From DATHAP01 sp963762865 (lineage in GTDB: Bacteria > Actinomycetota > Actinomycetes > JACCUZ01), in contig CAVXNC010000024.1 in assembly GCA_963762865.1 (NCBI GenBank), forward strand, positions 62,001-126,000: a DNA stretch of 64,000 nt. The letters are read 5' to 3'. The notes beneath the pieces were generated by a model, which was given only the letters and a program-made list of their open reading frames with translations, ran no database searches and was not told where the DNA came from. Within the stretch, counting starts at the first letter, position 1. Every line of letters begins with the position of its first letter. Shown piece by piece: positions 17,114 through 24,992 of this stretch. The translations under genes and the position numbers were made by a program.

Positions 17114-17646
17114 GGGGCGGGGACGCCGGCATCCAGCTGCGGACTCTGGACCACGAGGAGTTCGCGGCCTTTCGCGAGCGGGCGATCCCGGCCTACGCCG
17201 AAGAGGTGGCGCGCGCCCGCGGCCTCGAGCAGCGGGATGCGCTCCGCATTGCCGAGGAGTCCTTCCCGCCGAGCCTGGCCGCCGTGACCGAGAACGGCCA
17301 GTGGATGTTCCGCGCGGTGCATGACGGTCTCGACGTGGGCTGGCTGTGGCTCGGCCCGCCGCCCTTCGGCGGGTCGGGTCTCTACGTATTCGACATCGAG
17401 GTCGACGAGGAGCACCGCGGGGAGGGTCTGGGTCGCGCCATCATGCTGGCCGCGGAGCAGGTGGTGCGCGAGTCCGGCTACGACCACCTCGGCCTCAACG
17501 TCTTCGGCTGGAACCATCGGGCCGAGTCGCTCTACCGATCCCTCGGCTACGAGGTGACGTCGATCCAGATGCGCAAGAAGCTGACCAACGAGATGCTCGA
17601 CGGCGACCTGCCCGACGGCGACACGACCTTGGACGGCGGACGCTGA
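17110..17646 (+). CDS. GNAT acetyltransferase (tandem copy 2)
   Basis: A 178-residue paralogue of the preceding acetyltransferase, with motif A in VDEEHRGEGLGRAIMLAAEQ and the end NVFGWNHRAESLYRSLGYEV, then a charged tail (MRKKLTNEMLDGDLPDGDTT). The N-terminal half (EEFAAFRERAIPAYAEEVAR) aligns with the first copy. GTG start at 17110, in a 4-base overlap. Its stop TGA overlaps the putative CTG start of menE. Confidence 0.87.
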   Translation: MRGGDAGIQLRTLDHEEFAAFRERAIPAYAEEVARARGLEQRDALRIAEESFPPSLAAVTENGQWMFRAVHDGLDVGWLWLGPPPFGGSGLYVFDIEVDEEHRGEGLGRAIMLAAEQVVRESGYDHLGLNVFGWNHRAESLYRSLGYEVTSIQMRKKLTNEMLDGDLPDGDTTLDGGR

Positions 17647-18815
17647 CCCGCTCGCTGCACGGCGTCACCGCCCCGACGGGCAACGCGGTGCTCACGTCGC
17701 TGCTGCCGGCCCTCGCGGCCGCGCTGGACGGCGCAGGTCCCGCGTTGCTGCCGCTGCCGACCGGCGGTTCCCGCGGTGACGTGCTGGCGGCGATGGACCC
17801 GGCACAGCCGCTCGAGCGTGATGACGTCGCGCTGGTCGTGCCGACGTCGGGATCGACCGGCGAGCCCAAGGGCGTCATGCTCACCGCCGACGCACTGCGG
17901 CACTCGGCGCGGGCCACGCACACCCGGCTCGGCGGCGACGGCCAGTGGCTGCTGGCACTGCCGGTCACTCATGTGGCCGGGCTGACCGTGCTGGTGCGGT
18001 CGCTGGTCGCACGCTCCCGGCCCGAGGTCGTCGACCTCTACGGCGGCTTCGACGTGGCCGCCTTCGTCGCGGCGACCGGGCGCCTGGCGGAAGGGGTGCG
18101 GCACTACACGTCGCTCGTCCCGACCCAGCTGCGCCGGCTGCTCGAGGCCGGGGACGACGCGCTCGAGTCGTTGAGGGCGTACGACGCGGTGCTCGTCGGC
18201 GGCGCGGCACTCAGCCGCGGGCTGCACGATCGCGCGATCGCGGCGGGGGCTCCGGTGGTGACGACCTACGGGATGTCGGAGACCTGCGGTGGCTGCGTCT
18301 ACGACGGCCGGCCGCTCGACGGCGTCGAGGTGCGACTGCGCGACGACGGCCGCATCGAGCTCGGCGGGCCGACGGTCTTCGCGGGCTACCGGCTCCGGCC
18401 GCACCTCACCGCCGACGCGCTCGTCGACGGCAGGCACGTGACGCAGGACATCGGTCGATTCGCCGACGACGGGCGGCTGGAGGTGCTCAGCCGCGCGGAC
18501 GACGTGGTCATCTCCGGCGGCGAGAACGTGCCGACCGGCCTCGTCGAGCAGGTGCTCGGCGACCACCCCGGGGTTGCTGCGGTCGCAGTGATCGGCGTGC
18601 CCGACGACGAGTGGGGACAGCGGGTGGTGGCCGTCGTGCAGGCCACCATCGCGTCCGCGGCGCCGACGCTCGAGGAGCTGCGGACGTACGCCGCCGAACG
18701 GCTCGCGCCGGCCGCCTTCCCGCGCGAGCTCGTGGTGCTGGGGATGCTGCCGTTGCTGCCCTCGGGCAAGCTCGACAGGAACGCGGTGCGTAGCCTCGTC
18801 GCCGCCCGGCACTGA
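17643..18815 (+). CDS. menE: o-Succinylbenzoate-CoA ligase
   Basis: An adenylate-forming ligase activating o-succinylbenzoate to its CoA ester. ATP-binding motif VPTSGSTGEPKGVMLT, TTYGMSETCGG, hinge motif LSRADDVVISGGENVPTG and the C-terminal catalytic Lys in LPSGKLDRNAV are all present. The start is uncertain: homologous-looking N-terminal sequence (RSLHGVTAPTGNAVLTSLLP) begins upstream of the first conventional start (GTG 17688), and a CTG at 17643 overlaps the preceding stop as CTGA. I favour CTG 17643 (390 residues), with GTG 17688 (375 residues) as the alternative. Confidence 0.88.
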   Translation: MTRSLHGVTAPTGNAVLTSLLPALAAALDGAGPALLPLPTGGSRGDVLAAMDPAQPLERDDVALVVPTSGSTGEPKGVMLTADALRHSARATHTRLGGDGQWLLALPVTHVAGLTVLVRSLVARSRPEVVDLYGGFDVAAFVAATGRLAEGVRHYTSLVPTQLRRLLEAGDDALESLRAYDAVLVGGAALSRGLHDRAIAAGAPVVTTYGMSETCGGCVYDGRPLDGVEVRLRDDGRIELGGPTVFAGYRLRPHLTADALVDGRHVTQDIGRFADDGRLEVLSRADDVVISGGENVPTGLVEQVLGDHPGVAAVAVIGVPDDEWGQRVVAVVQATIASAAPTLEELRTYAAERLAPAAFPRELVVLGMLPLLPSGKLDRNAVRSLVAARH

Positions 18816-18844
18816 GCCGGCGTCGAGCAGCAGCAAGGAGTCCG

Positions 18845-19715
18845 ATGGCGACCGCGGCGCAGTGGGTCGAGGGAGCGCGCCCGAGGACGCTGCCGGCGGC
18901 AGTGGCACCGGTGGCGGCCGGGACCGGCGCCGCGGCTGCGGCAGACGGCTTCCGGCTCGGGCCGGCGCTGCTCGCGCTGCTCGTCGCGCTGGCGCTGCAG
19001 GTGGGCGTCAACTACGCCAACGACTACAGCGACGGGGTGCGCGGGACCGATGCCGACCGGGTGGGGCCGTTGCGGCTCGTCGGGTCGGGGGTGGCGACAC
19101 CGTCAGCGGTGAAGGCGGCTGCGCTTTCGGCCTTTGCGGTGGCGGGCGTGGCCGGGCTGGTGCTCGCGGCGTTGTCGTCGTGGTGGCTCGTCGCCGTCGG
19201 GGCAGCGTGCTTCGTCGCGGCATGGTTCTACACCGGCGGGCGGTCGCCCTACGGCTACCGAGGGCTCGGCGAGGTGTCGGTCTTCGTCTTCTTCGGGCTG
19301 GTCGCGACGGTCGGGACGACCTACGTGCAGCTGCTCGACGTGACGGTGGTGTCGGTGCTCGCCGGCATCGGCTGCGGGTCGCTCGCCTGCGCGCTGCTCG
19401 TGGCCAACAACCTTCGGGACCGGCCGAAGGACGAGGGCGTCGGCAAGCGGACACTGGCCGTGCGGCTCGGCGACCGCCGGACGCGGTTGCTCTATGTCGG
19501 CCTGATGGTGCTGCCCTTCGTGCTGCTGCCGCAGATCGCGGCGTACTACGCGTGGGCGCTGCTGGCGCTTGGTGGCCGCCGCTGTTGCGGTGCCGCCGGC
19601 TTTGGCTGTCGGTCGCGGCGCCGCTGGGCGGGACCTCATCCCGGTGCTGAAGGCGACCGGGCTCACCCTGCTCGCCTACGGCGTCGTGCTCGGCGGAGCG
19701 CTCGCCCTGTCCTGA
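18845..19715 (+). CDS. menA: 1,4-Dihydroxy-2-naphthoate polyprenyltransferase (frameshifted near 19570)
   Basis: A UbiA-family integral membrane prenyltransferase that attaches the isoprenoid tail to the naphthoate ring. The first aspartate-rich motif reads NYANDYSDGVRGTDADR (about 56-72), the second NNLRDRPKDEGVGKRTLA. Several hydrophobic helices follow. The frame is lost near 19570: removing one base in CTTGGTGG restores LVAAAVAVPPALAVG and ends ATGLTLLAYGVVLGGALALS, giving a full 289-residue MenA. Menaquinone is normally the only quinone of such bacteria and no other copy is visible, so an inserted base in the sequence is more plausible than a real lesion. Confidence 0.9.
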
Positions 19716-19784
19716 CCGCCAGCCGCCGGGTGAGGCTCAGGCTTCTGCGACAGCCGCGATGGACACGGCGAGCACCCCGTTCGA

Positions 19785-19798
19785 GAACGGCACCTACG
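19785..19798 (+). repeat. 14-bp direct repeat, copy 1
   Basis: GAACGGCACCTACG occurs here and again at 20413-20426, so the two copies flank the DinB-family gene. Copy 1 overlaps the end of that gene. It could be a dispersed intergenic repeat or a chance match. Confidence 0.4.
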
Positions 19799-20372
19799 TT
19801 GCGTCGCGCTCCGGGCGTGGCGCGCCGAGGGTGTCTCGATTCCTGTACAGGTCGCGGAGCAGGCTGATCTCGGCTCCGTGGTGGACCTGCTCGTCGATCA
19901 CGGTGCGCCAGATGCGCTCGCAGGGCCAGTGGTCGCCCCAGTTCGTCAGCTTGGGTTCCGCGAGGTCAGCGTCGTCCAACTCCTGCACGACCGCCCGCAG
20001 GGGTTCCTGGCTCGCCCGCAGCCAATCGACCGCCGCTTCCGCGGACCCGGGCATCTCCAGGTCGTACGGCGCGGTCGCGGGCCCGAACGCGTAGTCGTAG
20101 TACCGGTAGTTCACTGCCGCGATATGCACGGTCCGCCACGCGATGGTCGTCACGGGGGCTGGTTGAGGATCCGGCACCACGTAGTCGATGACCCAGTCGC
20201 CACTGCCGTCGGCGCTCGCGGCCCGCGTCTCCGATCGTCGGTGCACGGTCCAGCATCCGGCGACTGGCTCCCAGAAGAACTCCTGGTCGCCGATGGCGCT
20301 CAGCGTTTGTGTCAGTCGCTGGCATGACGCGTCGAATGAAGCCCGTAGGACATCGATCGCTGCAACCGCCAC
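19794..20372 (-). CDS. DinB-family (YfiT/DinB-like four-helix) protein
   Basis: A 192-residue protein with the DinB layout: an N-terminal helix (VLRASFDASCQRLTQTLSAI), a central WRTVHIA segment with a candidate metal His, and a C-terminal DEQVHHGAEISLLRDLYRN helix with two more His. DinB enzymes include thiol-dependent (mycothiol or bacillithiol) transferases with a three-His metal site; actinomycetes use mycothiol. The GTG at 20372 gives this frame. The actual reaction cannot be told. It is flanked by a 14-bp direct repeat. Confidence 0.8.
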   Translation of the reverse strand: MAVAAIDVLRASFDASCQRLTQTLSAIGDQEFFWEPVAGCWTVHRRSETRAASADGSGDWVIDYVVPDPQPAPVTTIAWRTVHIAAVNYRYYDYAFGPATAPYDLEMPGSAEAAVDWLRASQEPLRAVVQELDDADLAEPKLTNWGDHWPCERIWRTVIDEQVHHGAEISLLRDLYRNRDTLGAPRPERDAT

Positions 20373-20412
20373 TCATCGAGGATGCCGCACATCCACGCAT
20401 GGGACCGCTCAG

Positions 20413-20426
20413 GAACGGCACCTACG
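20413..20426 (+). repeat. 14-bp direct repeat, copy 2
   Basis: Second copy of GAACGGCACCTACG, 628 bases from the first, in the spacer upstream of the DinB-family gene and downstream of the beta-propeller gene. The 199-base spacer 20373-20571 shows no coding sequence. Confidence 0.4.
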
Positions 20427-20571
20427 GGCGGTCTCGCTGGGTCGAGAAGTGGTTGCCGCTGCGCCGAGCGACGAGTGGACGCGGCTAGACGCCTCGGCCC
20501 GCATCATCGGTTCGTCGGTCGTTCGATCAACTGGGTGAGGGGGACTCAATCGGAGTTGGTGCGGCGGATTC

Positions 20572-21832
20572 TCAATCGTCCGACGGAGCGAGCCAGGCCA
20601 GGGGTCGCTGTCCGCTGCCGCGGCTTGTGGTGAGGGGTTGCCCGTCCGAGGAGATCTCGGCGATGCCGGTTCCGCTGGTGACCGCGATGCGCGTCCCGTC
20701 CGGCGACCAGGCGAACCCGTGGGTGGCCGTGAAGTAGTCGTTGTAGGTGTCGTCGAACCGGTAGAGCGTCTGCGCCTCGCCCGACTCGACGTCGAGGGAG
20801 AGCAGTTTCGGCGACTCCGGTTGCCCGCGGTGGCAGTAGGTGGACGAGACCAGTCCCAGTCGCTCGCCGTCGGGGGACCAGGCCAGGTCGGTGAGAACCG
20901 GCGGCCACTCCAGCGGGCGCTGGGCGCGCTGCCGGTAGACCAGCTCCGGATCGCCACCGGCCCGGTCGAAGAGATAGACGGCGCCCTCATTCGGGCTGAC
21001 CGCCCGTCGCGAGTCCCAGTTGCTGTCGCCGGGGCAGTCGGGCTCCGACGCGCCCGGGAAGGTGCTGACGGCGAGGCGGCTGCCGTCGGGGGACCACTCG
21101 AGGTCGGAGATGCCCCGACCCTTCAGCACACCCGAGAGGTCGATCTCGTCGCGCAGCACCCCGTCGAACCCCCACACCTGGGCCGCGCGCGGCCTCTGCC
21201 CGCTGATCCCCAGAAAGACCGGTGCCGTGACCTCGTCCTGGCCCGGTCCGAACGAATGCATGAAGTTGCACTGATTGTCGCAGTGGATGGTGGCCACCGG
21301 CGCGTCCAGACCCGGCGCGAGCACGCGCATGGTGCGGACGCTTTCGGCCTGGGCCTCGTACCCCGCTGGTGTGCTCGGTTGGAGATCAGCCCGGCTCACG
21401 AAGGCCCCTGGCTGCGCGATGAAGAGGAACCGTCCGGTGTCCTGGTCGAAGGCCGACCAGGCCGGGAAGGACGCCGTGCCGATGTCGGGCAGCGACAAAA
21501 CCTCGTAGGACGGCGTCCCCCATCCGCCGCGTTCGCGGCCGTGGACGATGCCCCGGTTCGGGTTCGGGTTCGGGTTCGGGCTCGCGCTCGAGCTCGAGCT
21601 CGGGCTTCTCGACCGGTCCCCGGTCCACCGGCGGAGCGGCTCGGTCGGTTCCATCGAGCACCAGCGCGCCGGTCCCCACCACGGCGGCGACCAGGAGCGC
21701 GGCGCCTGCCACCCGGCTGGCAGTGCGGCGGTGGTGGGTCCGGCGCAGGCGGGCCAGGCCCGCCTCCACGTCGACCGGTGTCGCCGCCCGCAAGCCCCCG
21801 GCAGCGGCCGTTGCCCTGGTCTGGAGACTCAC
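20572..21832 (-). CDS. Membrane-anchored beta-propeller (PD40/TolB-like) protein, frameshifted in an EP-repeat linker
   Basis: The N-terminus starts at ATG 21832, in a 4-base overlap with the sigma factor stop: about 40 cytoplasmic residues, then one membrane helix (VAGAALLVAAVVGTGALVL), then an acidic ELELEREPEPEPEPEPG linker. The extracytoplasmic part continues one base out of frame from about 21550: WGTPSYEVLSLPDIG and repeated (E/A)WSPDG(S/E/T)RL-V blocks of PD40 propeller blades. The total span is 3n+1, so one extra base explains the break. Coupling to the sigma gene suggests a sensor or anti-sigma-like role; this is inference, since no zinc anti-sigma motif is seen. Confidence 0.72.
21549..21602 (+). 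repeat. Hexanucleotide GGTTCG-type tandem repeat
   Basis: About four GGTTCG units followed by degenerate GGCTCG, CGCTCG and AGCTCG units. On the minus strand these encode the Glu-Pro and Glu-Leu repeats in the linker between membrane helix and propeller. Changes in whole units keep frame, but the reading frame also shifts here by one base, so this is a likely place for a base-call error or slippage. Confidence 0.75.
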
Positions 21833-22350
21833 GGCAGGACCTCCTCGGCGGTCTGAGTGCGCTCGGGCCCGCCGGTCAGGTTCAGCTCCTGCACGAGCCG
21901 GGCGCGCGCCCGCGACAGGTGCTGGCTGACCGATCCTTCGGTGATCTGCAGCGTCCGGGCGATGTCGGCGACGTCGAGCCCGTAGAGGTAGCGCAGCGCG
22001 GCGGCCTGCGCCTGTCGCTTCGGAAGCCGGCGCACGGCCGCCCAGAACGCGTCGTCGGCCGGCTCCAGGGCCGGAGGCTGCGGCCGGCTGGCGAGCCTAG
22101 TGCTCGCCCGCAGCTCCACCAGCTTGCGCCGGTACTGCGACACGGCCAGGTTGCCGCAGGTCCGCCGTACCCACGCCTCGGGGTGATCCAGGTCGCTGAC
22201 GTGCCGCCACCGCCGGTACGCCGCCAGCATCGCCTCCTGCGCGACGTCCTCGGCCACCGCGGCCCCGCACAGAGCCCGCGCGAGCACCACCAGTCGCGGG
22301 AGCTCGGCACGGTAGAAGTCGTCGAACGGGAGCTGCGACCCGATCGACAT
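21829..22350 (-). CDS. SigE-family ECF RNA polymerase sigma factor
   Basis: A 173-residue extracytoplasmic-function sigma factor. Region 2 reads AVAEDVAQEAMLAAYRRWRHVSD with HPEAWVRRTCGNLAVSQYRR; region 4 reads LPKRQAQAAALRYLYGLDVADIARTLQITEGSVSQHLSRARARL. The SigE/SCO-type group without extra C-terminal domain fits best. The start is ATG 22350 with GGAGGAG five bases upstream; the frame stays open to 22395 without a comparable site. It overlaps the propeller gene by 4 bases, an arrangement typical for a sigma factor and its membrane regulator. Confidence 0.9.
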   Translation of the reverse strand: MSIGSQLPFDDFYRAELPRLVVLARALCGAAVAEDVAQEAMLAAYRRWRHVSDLDHPEAWVRRTCGNLAVSQYRRKLVELRASTRLASRPQPPALEPADDAFWAAVRRLPKRQAQAAALRYLYGLDVADIARTLQITEGSVSQHLSRARARLVQELNLTGGPERTQTAEEVLP

Positions 22351-22525
22351 GGTGTCTCCTCCGACGGCCACTACCTCGGCCCGATCGCTCCACACACCCT
22401 GAACTCGTTCAAGCTGCCCACCACGATGACAGCCGGGAGCAGAAATTCGGAGGAGAACCTCAGATACTCGAGCAGCGCGATGTGCGAGGCGAGCACGGAC
22501 TGGGGATGGGTCCGAGCACCCGCCA

Positions 22526-22541
22526 CATAATGCCGGTTATG
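22526..22541. promoter_or_regulatory. Small dyad between the sigma factor and phosphotriesterase-like genes
   Basis: CATAATGCCGGTTATG has perfect 5-base arms around a 6-base centre, in the divergent 255-base spacer 22351-22605. It is AT-richer than its surroundings and 65 bases before the plus-strand gene, a position suiting an operator. No regulator can be named. Confidence 0.35.
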
Positions 22542-22605
22542 GCGCCTACCCGACGATTGCGCGGTCGGCCGACAGACTAGCGTTGGCGAGTCCGGAGGTC
22601 AGTGG

Positions 22606-23697
22606 ATGGGCGATCACACTCGGGTGAACGCGGCTGGCTACCTGAGCCGCAGGCGGTTTATCGGGCGGTGCGCGAGCGCAGCCGCAGGTTTGGCTGTGGC
22701 CGGCTGCCTAGCGGGCCGGGAGCCCCTTGGCAATCCAGGGCCGCGACTCGTTACCACCCTCGGCGACCTGGCACTACCAGACACGGGTGTCATCCTGCCT
22801 CACGAACACATTTTCTTGGCTGGTCCGAAGCAGGAACGGGTGCAGGTCGAGGACGTAGTCGAGGTGATGCAACCCGAGCTGAAGAATGCGCGCGCAGCCG
22901 GAGTTGCCGTGCTGGTCGACGCAGGTTCGCCGAGTCTCGGTCGCCGGGCCGACATCATCGTGGCGGTGTCACGGGCCGCGCGGCTGCCCGTGGTCGTGCC
23001 GACCGGCTTCTATCTCGACCCGTCGATACCTGAATGGGCGCGGGCCGCGAGCGAGGAGGAGTTGCGCGACTGGATGATCGGCGAACTGGTCGGTGGAATG
23101 GAAGGGACAGACGTGAAGGCGGGCTGGATCAAACTGGCGGCAAGCGACGGCGGACTCACTGAACAAGAGCGCAAGTGCCTGCGTGCCGCTGCCCGCGCGG
23201 GCGCAGCGACCGACTCAACCATCGGCTGCCACATCGAGAGCGGCATCGTGGCCCGCGACGCGCTGGATACCGTGGAAAGGTTGGGCTACCGACCCGAGCG
23301 CTTCGTCTGGATACACGCCGACCATGAACTCTTGTTCCACGCCGACCGTGAACGCGACTGGGGGTTGCGCGAGGAACTGGCACGCCGAGGGGCATGGGTG
23401 GAGTTCGATAAGATCGGGTTCACTAAGCATGGGGGTGACGCGGCGTCTATCGACATGATGCACATCGACATGATTCAGCACATGCTCGACGCGGATCTCG
23501 GTGACCGCCTCCTGCTCAGCATGGACAGCGGCTGGTACGACCCCGGCCGGCCCGACTGCCGGGCGGGTTGTATCGAGGGGTACACGTACCTCTCGAAGAC
23601 TTTCCTGCCGAGGCTTAGTAAGACTGGGGTAGACGAGGCGACGATTGACAAGCTGACGCGGGAGAATCCGTTTCACGCATTCGCGCGACCCAGCTAG
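22606..23697 (+). CDS. Phosphotriesterase-like amidohydrolase, predicted lipoprotein
   Basis: A 363-residue metal-dependent hydrolase of the phosphotriesterase (PTE/RPP) family. Binuclear metal ligands: His66 and His68 (LPHEHIF), the carboxylated-lysine candidate Lys176 (GWIKLAAS), His209 (GCHIES), His237 (IHADH) and Asp307 (LSMDSGW). The N-terminus has a twin-Arg-like SRRRFIG, a hydrophobic stretch and a lipobox AGC with Cys34, so it is probably an exported lipoprotein. GGAGG lies eight bases before ATG 22606. Third-position GC is visibly lower than in neighbours (codons such as CTA, ACT, TTG, GTA), suggesting recent transfer. Family members are mostly lactonases; the substrate is unknown. 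Confidence 0.85.
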   Translation: MGDHTRVNAAGYLSRRRFIGRCASAAAGLAVAGCLAGREPLGNPGPRLVTTLGDLALPDTGVILPHEHIFLAGPKQERVQVEDVVEVMQPELKNARAAGVAVLVDAGSPSLGRRADIIVAVSRAARLPVVVPTGFYLDPSIPEWARAASEEELRDWMIGELVGGMEGTDVKAGWIKLAASDGGLTEQERKCLRAAARAGAATDSTIGCHIESGIVARDALDTVERLGYRPERFVWIHADHELLFHADRERDWGLREELARRGAWVEFDKIGFTKHGGDAASIDMMHIDMIQHMLDADLGDRLLLSMDSGWYDPGRPDCRAGCIEGYTYLSKTFLPRLSKTGVDEATIDKLTRENPFHAFARPS

Positions 23698-23914
23698 CGC
23701 CGACTGCCCGATCTGGGCGGTCGAACGGGTCGCCGAGTTTCGGGCGCGAGTCCCACAACCGGGGACACATCCCGATCTGCCGCTGACCGGATCGTGTCGG
23801 ATCATGGCTCCGGCGACTTCGGGCCTCATGCCCAGCGTCGAGTAGTGCCGGTTCCGTGCGGTCGTGTCGGCCAACGAGCGGGTGCGCGGGAACGGCACAC
23901 ACCGGGCGGCGACC

Positions 23915-24058
23915 TCAGTGGTCGCCAGGGATGTTGCGGTTCGCCCGTGCATCACGGGGAGCCTCGTCGAGCCTGTAGGTCTCTCCCCGTCGCCGCAACA
24001 CCAACCAGGCTCCGATCAAGAGCAGAGCGATGACCACAAGAATGACCACGACGCCCAT
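23915..24058 (-). CDS. Single-span membrane microprotein, 47 aa
   Basis: MGVVVILVVIALLLIGAWLV forms one N-terminal membrane helix, followed by a basic RRRGET and a polar tail ending RANRNIPGDH. GGAGG lies six bases before ATG 24058, which supports translation. The frame continues upstream to 24172 without a ribosome-binding site. No family is recognised. It is the only likely gene between 23698 and 24368. Confidence 0.6.
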   Translation of the reverse strand: MGVVVILVVIALLLIGAWLVLRRRGETYRLDEAPRDARANRNIPGDH

Positions 24059-24368
24059 CTCGTCCTCCGTCCGCTGCCAAGCACGCTGCAAGTCCAGTAG
24101 GCCTGGGCTCGTTGCTGGGAGGCAACCCTCAGCCCCTAGAAGTTGCGCACGGTTCCCGATAATGACGAACAATCGCCGGATATCGATCGCCGTGCCGCCT
24201 CGCTTTGTGTGACGTCGCGGAGCACATAGTGCAGGCTATGTTCGGCCGACCCAGCATCTGCGCCTGGGCCTTGATTCGACCCCCGGTCGGGCATGGATCC
24301 GACCCAGCCGACAGGGTCGATGCAGGCGTCGCAAGGAAGCGGTCGCTCCCGTAGCAAATCGACCGGGG
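24059..24368. other. Non-coding stretch
   Basis: No credible gene is seen on either strand in these 310 bases. The only structure noticed is a dyad ACATAG-N6-CTATGT at 24224-24241. The region is somewhat lower in GC than the coding regions around it. Confidence 0.5.
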
Positions 24369-24806
24369 TCAGGTCTTGTTCAGCTCCTCGGCGAACATCA
24401 CGAGGATGCCGCTGGGGCCGCGGACGTAGGTGAGCTTGTAGACGTCTTGGTAGGTCGCGACGCCGCGCAGCGGGTGACAGCCGTGCCGCTCGGCGATCTC
24501 GAGGGCCTCGTCGATGTCGTCGACCGAGAAGGCGACGCGGTGCATGCCGATCTCGTTGGGTCGGGTGGGCTCGGTCTCGATCGCGTCAGGGTGGATGTAC
24601 TCGAAGAGCTCGAGGCGACCGTTGCCGTCCGGCGTCTGGAGCATGGCGATGTTGGCGTGGTTGCCGTCGAGCCCGACGGCGGTATCGGTCCACTCGCCGC
24701 TGACCGTGTCACGGCCGAGGACGGTCAGGCCGAGGTCGGTGAAGAAGGCGATCGTCGCTTCGAGGTCGCGCACGGCGATGCCGACGTTCTCCAGCTTGAT
24801 GGGCAT
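24369..24806 (-). CDS. VOC-family (glyoxalase/dioxygenase-fold) protein
   Basis: A 145-residue single vicinal-oxygen-chelate protein with two beta-alpha-beta-beta-beta modules: IKLENVGIAVRDLEATIAFF at the start and IGMHRVAFSVDDIDEALEIA in the second half. Candidate metal ligands are the His of MHRVAF and the Glu residues of LELFEY and FAEE. The ATG at 24806 is the first residue of the domain. It resembles glyoxalase/methylmalonyl-CoA epimerase relatives, but no substrate can be assigned. It is monocistronic. Confidence 0.85.
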   Translation of the reverse strand: MPIKLENVGIAVRDLEATIAFFTDLGLTVLGRDTVSGEWTDTAVGLDGNHANIAMLQTPDGNGRLELFEYIHPDAIETEPTRPNEIGMHRVAFSVDDIDEALEIAERHGCHPLRGVATYQDVYKLTYVRGPSGILVMFAEELNKT

Positions 24807-24968
24807 GCGTGCCACCGTACCGAGGCAAGGCACTTCGTCATGTTCCGTGGGTGACAGCTGCCACGACGCGACCAGGACGTCGGCGGCGACGGCGCCGACA
24901 CGCGTCGATGGGCTTGCTGCACACCTGTGGATCTGATCTTGTTTGTGACTCCGCCTCAGGCGAGCCGC

Positions 24969-24987
24969 CGAGACCGTGACGGTCTCG
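24969..24987. promoter_or_regulatory. Perfect 19-bp palindrome before mraY
   Basis: CGAGACCGTGACGGTCTCG is a perfect 9-1-9 inverted repeat ending five bases before the mraY ATG at 24993. In DNA it would suit a dimeric repressor; in RNA it would fold into a hairpin covering the ribosome-binding region. No Shine-Dalgarno is otherwise visible there. The regulator is unknown. Confidence 0.55.
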
Positions 24988-24992
24988 ATGGA

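Noticed and set aside
19560..19715. menA break as programmed frameshifting
   Set aside because: No slippery heptamer with a following structure was noticed, and seven other breaks share the same +1 direction, so an error is simpler.
21549..21602. Hexamer repeat as a CRISPR array
   Set aside because: The units are 6 bases without spacers and encode Glu-Pro repeats; no cas genes are seen in the window.
22606..23697. Naming the metal hydrolase an organophosphate-degrading phosphotriesterase
   Set aside because: The metal set is shared with lactonases and other PTE-like proteins; sequence alone does not show triesterase activity.
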